Origin: Ligula intestinalis
Lineage: Eukaryota > Platyhelminthes > Cestoda > Diphyllobothriidea > Diphyllobothriidae
Assembly: GCA_036362985.1 (NCBI GenBank)
Contig: JAYGXS010000004.1
Location: 38,426,408 to 38,490,407, forward strand
Direction: 5' to 3'
Length of the DNA stretch: 64,000 nucleotides
Each line of letters opens with the position of its first letter. Position 1 is the stretch's first letter. Shown in pieces: positions 21,401 to 33,200 of the stretch. The notes beneath the pieces were generated by a model. That model had not been told where the DNA came from and did no database searches. It saw only the letters and a program-made list of their open reading frames with translations. The translations under genes were made by a program, and so were the position numbers.

Positions 21401-24400
21401 CCAATAAAAAGAATATTGTTGTGCATACAAAATATGTTCCTCTATAAAGGCATCGAAAAGTAATGGGAAAAAGTGCACACTACCTACGTATTTTGTATAA
21501 ATTAAGTATAGAATGAAGTACTTATTTCTCTACGCCATGAAGTATGCGTTAATAGTGCTCATAGAAGTTTGCAATGGATGCGGTAGAAGTAGTAAATTAA
21601 CGGATAAGGTGCGTTTTGAAGAGACGTTTCATGATTTCAAAAATATCAGAATTATAAACTATTTAAAATCTCAAAATACCCTGTTTTCGACTATAAAAGT
21701 GGCTGAAGACATAATTACCCGCCAAAATAAGTATAAGAAGGAATATTTTCATCTTTGTTTCTCGTAAAATATATTTGAATTAATAAGGGTATCGAAAAGC
21801 ATGGTAAACCAACCATACTGTTTACGTAGTCATTTGACAAAGTTTAGTTTTGCAGGTGATCGGCAAGAAGCCAATTAATAAACCAGCATCTTGACCGAAA
21901 TATCTTGCGATTATATTTCACGGAAAGTAATATTACAACCCCTCAGCCCTAACTAACCCTAGAATCGTGTAGAACAGAAATAATGGTAATGGGGGTTTTA
22001 AGGGTGAGATACCATCGCGGAAAAGCATGAAAACATTAAAAATATAAGTGCATTTGCGCCAAATTTTTTCTTTCAGGCCTATATATGACAATGAAATTGA
22101 ATGATAGCACAAATCCCTGAAAAATATAAATGGTGGTTAGGAGATCATCTACTTCAACTTACCTGAGGCCAACCTTACCATTCTGGAGTTAGATTAGTAT
22201 AGTCCGCGGCGCGAAGGGCCGCGCACACGCACAATCTACATGCGAAACAATTCACTCCCAGCAGCCGCAGGAAACAAATTCAATTACTTTTTTCTACTTA
22301 ACATTTACTTCTACACATTCCTTTTACTGCCTATCCTTTTTCCCCGCCAATAAAACCCCTATGACTACCGTTTCCGTGGGACAAAATGCTGGGACTACGG
22401 GTATATGAGGCGCACTACTTTTAATACCCTTGCCCTTCAAAGTAGTAGTCAAACCCTTCCTTATGCTTTACGGTTTTTAAAAGAATGATATAAGGTCTGA
22501 AATCACGGTAGCCTGAACATTGGTGACGCCAACTTAGAATTTGACTGTTCTGGGTAGCCGTCACATTCGACGGCAAGTCTTAAAGTTCGTAGGTACTAGA
22601 AAAAGCATTTACCCCTGACGTGATTGGAATCAGGATAAATAGTAGGAAAGGAAGTCAGAAGACGGGCAATTTGCCTTATTCTAGCTTGCGAAGACAGAAT
22701 CGGTTTGAAACGCATTGTCGCGGAACACCCAAGTACTTAACAAGAAAGCTGGCACTCTCCGCCGAATGTGGATAGTGGTCATGTGGCAGAGCTGTCTACC
22801 TAATGATGGATCCGCGACGGAATCCGAAACCTCAGGCGAATAGAGTTCTTGCGCCTGCAAGCGCATTTGCTTGTTTTCAACCCATATAGTCGCATTAGCT
22901 AGAAGCAAAATGCGCAATGCACTACAGTAAGTTTAAGCGACAAAACTCAAGGACGACTGGTGGGATACAAAGTACGTCGGTTAGTGGCCGGAAAAAGACT
23001 GGAGCCAAGTTCTTCACCGGCATGATGAAAAAATTCTCAAATTGCGACAGTTGAAAGATCTAAGCGGCTATTTCACAACAAAATTAAGTAGCTCCACGAT
23101 ACCTCAACACATGCGTACTATTGGCTGTCCCAGTCTTTTCGTCCCTGACATTTTTATCTGACCTTATAGCCACACAAACCGTTGGCCTCCATTTACACAA
23201 CATGTGGGCTAATCCTGTGCAGGAGACACTCAAGATTCACGATTACTTCCTAGACATCAGCTAAATATCCTCATTTTCTGCAAGCCCTCACTGAGCAGCT
23301 TTGGCGTGTGGCTCCTGTACATAGCCGGTATGTAGATAGAGCTAGAGTGGAATTACCAACCTTGTGCAGCCTACATCCGAAGTTTTCCACCAATGTGACT
23401 GTCCTCTCTCACGCGCAGTCAAGTCAGCGCGAACAATATTTTCGCTGTTTTCGGCTTCTTTTTAAGAAAATTCCGGGTGTATGTGGTCCTGTCTATTTGG
23501 TGGCAGTAGCAGGGTGGTGGGGCTGGTCGAGATGAACTAGCGGTTCATTTCACAGAGGGTTGCGAGGAGGAGGGTTGAGCACGTCCTGAGCCCCTTATCT
23601 AAACTTTCCTGTTAGGCGTGCCAGCTGCAATTCTATGTCTCTATAGGGCACGGCTTTCTCTGCGCGCCAGACTTCAGAGGTGGGTGGAAAGGGCATTGAG
23701 TTAGCGTCGCTTGCCAGGCGATAATCCTACAGGGTGGGTTAGGTTGCCTTAGTACTGGGACAGTCGACTCCTCGTACGCGAGCAAACTGTTTTTTTTGTA
23801 AATTTAGATGCCGACATGTAACGGGGTTTGGAATCTTCTGAAGGCAGTTTAAGGCGACGCACAGGAATGTATGGGTGACGAATAAAAATCTCGGTGGCTT
23901 GACACCAAATTATTAACATCACGAGCTGACCATCCGCACCAAGTACAAAATTGTACCATGAATGCCGAGTTGTTATTTTTAGCAGGTGTGCGGCCGCATA
24001 GCGAATGCGTCTTATAGGTGCTACAGCTTTCGTCCCCCGGTGATGAATCCAAGAGGTCAAGAAAATACAGTCGAATCAACAGCCAACGCCCAGCTGCCTT
24101 GCTGACTTAGCCATTGCATTCAAATCCACCTACCGCAAATCCCTATGGCGGATAGTGGCACTAGATGGTGTACTACCAAAAACCACTTCCATGATCAGGG
24201 CCTATTAACACAGCACCACCGCGTGAGTTCTGGTTTATAACAATCTTTCACAACCGTTCTGTGTTCGGTCTGAATTTTGAAAAGGCTATGTTTAGTCGCC
24301 CATTCTGTTCAATTACGGTATCGACTGGATTTTCGAGATGGTCCTACAGGAATTTCATGGTTTTGAGGTTGCAAACGGATATCACCTCGCCAGCTTCGAG

Positions 24401-27400
24401 CTGTGACGATCTGCAGTCTATGGTTTCACGAGTGAATGACATTGCGCATTCGGCCGGTGTATTCACAATCACTTAAAAGGTCATAGCCTTTTCAAGTTGG
24501 ATCTTCGATCAGGAGAATGACTCGCCCGAGATAAATGAATTTCAACTTGAGGAAGACAGTTTCAAATAGCTCGGACGGGGCTAGTGTAGAATGGACAGAG
24601 CAAGAATGACGTCGCCTCTCGAATCGGTGCTGCTTTTGTGAAGCCTTAGAAAGTGTCGATACCTCCATCGTCATCAAGAGTCACATGTACCGCGTGTCTA
24701 TCCAATCAGCTTTTCCGTGCGTTTGCGAATATTGAGCTGTGCGCGTGAAAAAAATAACGAATACCGGAAGTATTCGACTACCAATGTTTGCGGACCATCC
24801 TTCGAGTGAAGTACACAAACACTGTCTCAAATGACTTAGTCTGAATTCGCTACGACAACCTCGTAAAGATACTTCAGAGTATCCAAGAAAGACGAATGAG
24901 GTGGGTTGGGTAATTTTTCATCTACCTCATCCTCTAGAGCTCAGTGTTGCTGTCCCTGACTCAGAAATGTTGCTCACTTGGAGGTATCTAAAGGAAAGTC
25001 AACTAAAAAACGGGTTGGACAGCGTTCGTCAAGACATCGATGTGGTTCTTGGACATCGGTATTCGGATTGAGCTGTATGGGTCTACCGCCGCAGATCGTC
25101 ACGCATGGAAAGACTTAATCGAGGTCGGTTCGACCCGGCATGATCGAGTACACAGTACAAGTATTCAAGTGAAAGGACAAGGCCAACATGACTAGAGATG
25201 GGCGTAGGAGCACAGGATGATATGGCGAAGATCACACACGTCTGGTTTCTTACATGAAGGGCAACGTAGTTTTAGAAAACTTATCCAATTCCTTATCAAC
25301 GACTCGTCACAAAGAACCTATTACAAAGTAACTGCTGCCCGACAGTTATTCCAATCTAGTGATACTGTCAGTTGAACGTGTTCTAAGGGGCTAAATCGCG
25401 TCAAAGTTTGCTTAATCACAGTCTAGATCAAACGCAATTGGGCAACCAGTTGAAAAAAGTGCAGTATTTACCAGGCTCACCGTTTGGACCGGTCTCAGAG
25501 TCAGTAAACCAAAAATACTGGCAAACGTTACCCAACGTTAAATACATAGAAGCGATTTCTGGCAGCAACGAACAGTAAACATTACTCGAAAAAGGATTCC
25601 GTTAGCGAAAGTTCAAAAAACAATGCGTAAATGAAGGTGCTTGGATCGCACAACAAAGTAAGCTACGACGGGGAATAAAGGTCTGATTCAGCTGCCGAGG
25701 TAAACAGCTAACTATCAAGTGTCCAACTGGAGAAATACCGCGGAGGCAATTCGTACAGCCTTCCGTCATTCAACACCTGCTCAAGGATGCTCATGGGGGC
25801 TGAACAAAAACAATTTATTCATTTCCAGTTTTTGATTAACGAAAAGAAACCGACAAAGGCAGTTACGTTGCTCGGCCTTACGAAGTCCCCCCACCCCAGT
25901 ATGATAATGCTCAAAGGAATTTGAGCTTAAAGGCGCTTTTAAAGTAGAGGCTTCAGGAACTCTCGATTAAGGGTGAAGATGACATTTTGGGTCTGACATC
26001 AGTTTCATTTTTTTAGTTTATTTAGTGAGGATAATAGGCAATGCCTTTGAAAACCTTATTCATACCGTGTACAAAACCTATAAAAATTTACCACTACTAA
26101 CATAGTATTGGCCAACAGTGAGTAGCATTGTTTTTTTACAATATATGTCTGGTTTTTAGAGTTCAGGCTTGGAGAGAGGAGAGGGGACGCATGTAATTAT
26201 CCAAGCGTTGTTTGTACACCTGAAGGGAAGTGGCCTCCACGACTGACTGTGGAAGGTTGTTCCCCTGTTGTATGACACGTTGCGTGAAGAATTCAGAGCG
26301 GAGGTTAAGCTTGGACATCTTCGTGCGCAGCTTCATTGTGTGCCCACGCAGATGAGGCGAGAGGTGCCACTGAAACATATCTTCAAAGCCTAATCCTTTC
26401 TCAAGACCGTTTATTATCTTGTAAAGTAGGATAAGATCCCCTCTTTGTTGCCTGTAATGCAGAGGTAGTGATCCCCCTTCCTGATGTAACCGTAAGTTTG
26501 TCGAAGTATTTTAGGAATTCTTCTCAGTGAGAAACCTCGCACAACGCAAGGCAGGTGTTGGGAATGGCCACATTCCCAAGAAACCAATTTCACTGAAAAG
26601 CACGGACGCACATCCACCACGCTGCATGTGATCAACGCACGACCGACAGCGTCCTGCATTGACTGCGGCCACATTGCACCTACAGGATCTGTGAGTTGTT
26701 CGGCTCTCCTTGCATTCTATTCGTGGAGCGGATTGGATGGAATATTAGCCAACATCAGCGGGCTGTTATAAATACAAGTCGTTTTTAAATGAGAATGACT
26801 TGCAGGTGTTACTAGGTGCGTAAAATCCAACCCCATCTCCACGCTGGTGCGCGCCGGAAACTTGCTTTTGCTTGGCTAACGGGGCTCTGGTAGGGGAGCA
26901 AGACCGGGGACCTAGCGCCAATCTCCTTTTCTCCACGAAACACAGAATTGACTTTCTACACTCATGAATCACAACCATCCGCAAAATACGACCTCTGCTA
27001 CGGCGTCCGCGGGAACCGACGCGCCCCATCTAATTGGCATCGCGGGTGGGGTGTTAAAGTTGCAAGATAATGCTGGATTGCAAATTGCAGGCTGGAGTGT
27101 TCAAGCTCTGAGGGATGACGGCGCCCAACTTTTAACAGCCAAATCTCTTTCTGAATACCGTATTGGTGTGGCGTGTCTCTCTGAGGTCCGCCTACCTGGC
27201 ACTGGCTACAAACTGCTACAAGTACCAAGAGCCGACTCTGCGTATGATCTATACCACAGCGGTGTCTCTGACAACTCTGGACTGTATGGTGTCGCTATAG
27301 CTTTGGCCAATGAATTTCGCTCGAGTCTGTTAGAGTGGGAGGCTGTCTCACCACGGATCGCATGGGTCCGTTTGAAAAGTGCCGCAGTCAACGTTTCTAT

Positions 27401-29274
27401 CATCTCGGTATATGCGCTTCTCTGGCTACTGATGAAAGCGTAAAAGATGACTTTTACGGCGACCTCTAGCGAACAGTTGACCGCATCGCAAGAAGCGATC
27501 TACTCGTCATTACCGGTGATTGAAACGCCCGACCAGGTGTGTGTAACGCTGGAACCCGTCATGTGGTCGGCAAATTTGCTGTCGGAGCGCAGTGTGCCAA
27601 CGATGAGCGCCTTGTCAACTTCGCATCGTCGAACCGCTTCGTTGTGTCAAGCACCCGTTTTGATCATCCGCGCCACCACCTTGTCACGTGGCACTCAAAG
27701 GACGGGCATACGCAGGCCTAAATAGATCACATCCTTGTCCGAGCACGCTGGGCCAGCTCGGTCTTGGATTGTCGAGCCTACCGCGGTGCTGATACAGGAA
27801 ACGCTCATGCGTCAGACCATGTCCTACAGCGGGCAACCCTTCGCTTGCGTTTGAGAGCCATTCACAGACCCTCTCGACCACAGCAGATCGATGTCGCAAA
27901 GCTGAAGTCCTCTGCTGGCGACGCCTTCCACTTAGCACTCCAGAACCGTTTCGACGGCCTGTACCCTAACGCACAAGCGGACCCAGAGCCCGCGTGGCCG
28001 TCCCTGAAGGCCGCGATGTCAAAGCTGGCATACACGTATCTGGGCAAAACCCGGCGGCGACATCGCGACTGGATCACTAGACCCACACTTGAGTTAGCTG
28101 AGGAGACCGGCCAAGCCAGACTCACTGGCTTCCCCACTTACAGAGAGTTGCGGCACCAAACGACAAGGGCCATCCGAGCCGATAGGAACGCCTACTGGAG
28201 CGACTTTGCCACGGAAACGGAGCGAGCAGCTACCAGAGGTGATACCCAAAAGCTCTACCGACTCTTAAAGCAGGCCAGCAGAGGTTCGGGGAACACCACC
28301 GAGACTTAACTGGATCGCAACGGTGCTGTCATCACTAAGATCAATGACCGGTTAGAGAGATGGCGCGAGCATTTCTGTGACCGCCTTAACCATGATCCCC
28401 CTGTGATGTCTGACCTGTCGCCCAATGCGGACGATCCTCACCATCTGTATGAGTGCAAGACAGAGCCACCCAGTGTAGAGGAAGTTATCTCCATTCTCTT
28501 AAGGCTACGCAACAAAAAGGCACCTGGTGAGGATGACCTCCCGCCGGAGCTCTTCAAATGTGCACCCGAGTTTATTGGGCCCTGGCTACAACAAATATTT
28601 GCCAAGATACGGGCCAGCGAAGTTGTGTCCTCCGACTGGAGTAAAGCAGTGATCATCTTCCTGTTTAAAAAAGGCGACAGACGAGCGTGCAGCAATTACA
28701 GAGGCATTAGCCTTATCGATGTAGCGGCGAAAACATTAACGTCTCTTCTTCTCAAACGTTTCCAAACTGCGAGAGACCAGCGCACCCGCCTAAACCAGAG
28801 TGGATTTCGACCAGGTCGTGGCTGCACCGACCAGATCTTCAATCTCCGCCGTGTGCTGGAACTGAAATGGGGTCACCAACAATCCACTGTTCTATGCTTC
28901 ATCGACTTTGCTGCCGCATTTGACTCTGTTGATCGCAGTTCGCTGTGGAACATAATGAGGACAAACGGCCTACCACCTAAAGTTCTCACTCTCATGCAGG
29001 CATACCATCGTGGCACTTCCACACGGGTGAGGACGCAGAACGACGACGGAAGCCTTTAGCGTCAAGACGGGCGTTTGCCAAGGCTGTGCCCTTTCACCAA
29101 CCCTCTTTAACTATGCGTTCGACGGGATCATGACCAAAGCACTGGATGACTTCCCGGGAGTGCAGTTTGATCGCTCGAAATGGGTGACTGACTTGGCGTA
29201 TGCTGATGAAAAGTCATGTCCCATCCACCTACTTCCATGTCATGCACCTAATAATTTGAGAGATTATTTCCTGG

Positions 29275-29305
<31 letters not shown>

Positions 29306-30203
29306 GCTCCCCATCCCCCACAGAAGATGAAGAAGAAAAGGCGCCTTCATGGACCACACTGTATTGGTGCTGACGTTTCGAAAACACGCGAGGACAGACT
29401 GTCACTGGTATATGGCCACATGAAACGGGAGAAGCACAAATTCGCTTTCGAAAACGCCGAAGTCATCGGCCGATCCAACGACAAAATGGCCAGACTGGTG
29501 CTCGAAAGTTGTTCCTCCGTAGACACAATCAATAGAAATATTGACTTAAATCCGGCCTATCAGGCCCTGCGTACCAGACTTCAATCGATCCAGCCGAGGC
29601 CCACCACGCCAATGAGCGATTTACAGCTTCATCAATGGCAGCCACGACTGCAGCAGGGGGCAAGAGTTAACCGCAGTTTGCACGATCGGCATGAATCATC
29701 AACCCACCGGCGAGCCCAAACGAGCGAACGGGCTTATCACGGCAGGCCACAACGAAACTATCCACCAGACTATGAGGGGACATCTCGCAGCAGCCACCCT
29801 GACGCACATGAGTGGCATGCAGACCCAGTGGTGATCACATCAGTCGTGCAAGGGATGGGGGACGCACGTGACTGTCAGCAGACCGATGGCCACGGAGAGG
29901 CAGAGGCCAATCCAGGACCAACAGAATGACCAGGGTCGGCGCATTGGGCCAAACCCAATCAACGACCAGCAGGACGACCAGGGTGCGCACGTAACACACC
30001 CCTATCATACGAGACAGTCAGCAAGACAAACCAAATCAAGGCAAGCAGGAACAATCACCTTATCACTCTGATGATGGAAACAAGCGTGTTTTCGAAACGT
30101 CAGCACCAATACAGTGTGGTCCATGAAGGCGCCTTTTCTTCTTCATCTTCTGTGGGGGATGGGGAGCGGGATAATTTATCTGGACCTCGTATCTTTAGTC
30201 ATG

Positions 30204-30237
<34 letters not shown>

Positions 30238-33200
30238 TGGATCCGACAAAGCAAAGGGAGGCCGGAATGGCCATTCGTTGCTTATGATCCGTCATCAACC
30301 ATTCATACCCAATCTCAAGGGTTGGAACCCCGAGATTTGAACCCGAGACCTTCGGTCTTGTAGCTTAATGCCCTACCTCATGTCCACGGGCTCCTTGTTT
30401 TGTCGGTTGTAATCGTGAATATGATGGAACTGGTGTATTAATCCGATCTATCTGGTTAGGGCATATACTAGTCCCGGAATTGCCTGGAAGCTCATACTTA
30501 AGTGATATCAAGCTGTCGCTTAGCGACCTCAGATACATGATTGAGTGGATCCGACCAACCATAGTATATGGCTAACCAGATATATCGGATGAACACCTCA
30601 GTTCCACGTGTATGAATGTACGTTTTTCACCGATCTTGTAGAGAAACGATTAAGTTCCGCTTTGCCCAGACGCTCACAAAGTAAACCCCAAACATCGTCA
30701 ACTAGGGACTAGGATGATATGATGAAATGGATCCGACAAAGCGAAGGGAGACCGGAATGGCCATTCGTGGCTTATTAGCCGTCATCAGCCATTCATACCC
30801 AATCTGAAGGGTTGGAACCCCGGAGATTTTAATTCAGGACCCTTAGTCATTAAGTTCAATACTATACCACTACTCCACGGGCTCCTTGCTTTGTCGATGG
30901 TGATCGGGAATATGATGAATATATATGTTTCGCTGATCTAAAAGTGGAACAAGGGTTCCAACCTTTAAGATTGGGTACGACTGGCTGGTGACGGCTAACT
31001 AGCCATAACTGGTCATTCCGGTCTCCCTTTGCTTTTACGGATCTATTTCACATCAACATTTGATTGTACACCGATCTATTTTTCAGGATGTGGCCATCCT
31101 GGGTTGATGCCTGCGACTTCGGACCAAGCGATTGTGTTTTCGCAAGACTACTAATCGTAATGTTACTAATAAAGTGTCAGTAACATATCTTTGGTTAGGA
31201 TGTCTGCCCCTGATTGGCGAGACACGAGTTCGAAACTCGGCGGTGGTAGCAATTTGATCGGCTACAATAGAGTTGGCTATCCGTAGCTGACTACGGCCAA
31301 AAAGCCAGAAATAGCTTAATTACGGTGCCCTGTCTTTGCCGGAATACTAATCTTATAGTATAAATATATGTATATATGCAGAAGGACATTGCCAGCAAAA
31401 ACAAGGGGCACTAGGAGGGCCTTTTCTGGCTGTATTGGCCGTCGTCAGCTACGGGTAGCCAACTCTAGTGGAGCCGCGGCAATTGCTACCACACACGAGT
31501 TTTGAACTCCGGTCGCACCGGGCAGAGGTAACCGTCCTAAACATTGAGCCAGGAGTTCGCTGCCTTGCCAGTTGCTGATCGGGAGAATATCGTAGTTAAT
31601 TGTACACCGATCTATCTTTCAGGATTTATTCATCCTAGTTGATGTCTTGCTAACGACGACCAATACAGCCAGTAATAGCTATTCTAGGGTGCCTGCCATT
31701 GCCGGAATACTACTATTACACAAAGATATGTTACTGAAACTTTCTTTATAACATTAAAATTAGCAGCCTTGCGAATATACAACCGGTTGACCCGAGTTAG
31801 CGAAACATCAACCGGGATGAACACTTCCTGAAAGATAGATCGGCGTACAACTAACTACATGCAGAAGCACATTACCGACAAAAACATGGGACACCAGGAA
31901 GGCCTTTTCTGGCTTATTTGCCGTCGTCAGCTTGTGACACCCAACTCCAATGTTTGTCCCTGAAATTGCTATCACATTTGGGTTTTGAACTCGCGATCTC
32001 TTTGGTCAGGGCAAACATCCTATGCATTGAGCTACGAGCTCACGGTCTTGTTGGTATTAGATCGGGGATATACAGTAGCATTTGTGAAACAATATATTTG
32101 AATTTATAAGGATATCTAAAATCGATAGAAAAATTCATATTTCTTAACTAGTCATATTTAGTCCTATGTAGTTTTCAGAAGCGAGCGGAAAGAAGCTCGG
32201 TTCAGCGCTGGCATCCTGACGTGACTGATATATATGGTGATCACATTGCAGCATAATGAAAAAGAATTAAAATAAAAAACAAAAAATATATTTCAGAATT
32301 TTACTTACTTTTCCATGAGATAGCATAGGCACTGTAGCTGCGGAAGTATCGTTACTTATATTACTCTTAAGTCGGCAGTAGACCAACTGTCGTGGCTCAT
32401 TCGCCGAGACCCGACCGCACATTAAAATTAGGTGAGACTGAAATGTTCCTGAAAGGTGACAATCGTGTGATTCGCGAGCTAATTGAGTTATGGTTCACGA
32501 CACCTTAGTCTATAAACAAATGCAACGACTTGCTCAATCCATACTCGGTTCTGAAGCTCACTTTAGCCAGAACAATTCGCCACTCTGGGAACGCACAGGC
32601 AAACGTGTCGTCTAACGCCAGAGGCAGATAGCCGAGCAATCATTGCGCCCAACTCCAACACGGGGGATGAAAATTTAGGTCACCACCCGCACCCCAGCCA
32701 TGAAGCAAGCAACTATCCTCGATAGAGGGAGCTATTAATTGTCATAAGTACGCAATGGCATAGCGACTTTATCCTATAAGTACTGCAACTCCCTGTATAT
32801 GATTTGCCCGTTTCTGCTATTGCCTCTGATGATGGACCGGCGACAGATTTCGAAACGTTGGGTGAATAAAATTTCTGTCTCAGCGATTACATCTGCTTCT
32901 CAATTATTTTCTGGGACTCGCATTTCACTTGAATTAGTAGATTTGTGCGGTCGAGTCCTCTTCGGAGGCCAGTTGATTACGTAACCCGCTATGGAGAAAC
33001 AAGCACACAAGCCCTTAAAATAAGTGGCAAAGGCGTCTGCGATGAACTTCGGCAAATAGGTCAGCGCACCTACGGTTCACCTACCGTAGGGGAAACTGAG
33101 TCCATACCCCTTGACGGAGTCATCGGTGGCAGGGTGTACTTGATGGACGGAAGCCAACCAGTAGGCTGCTGGGCCAATTCATCGGCCTCCTTTTGTTTAA

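Noticed and set aside
22681..22917. Minus frame as an extra CCDC103 exon in intron 2
   Set aside because: Exons 2 and 3 already join in phase and cover the human protein; this frame has no similarity to CCDC103.
26964..29059. Frames read as host endonuclease/reverse-transcriptase genes
   Set aside because: The order endonuclease-linker-RT, the other copies in the window and the breaks show an RTE LINE.
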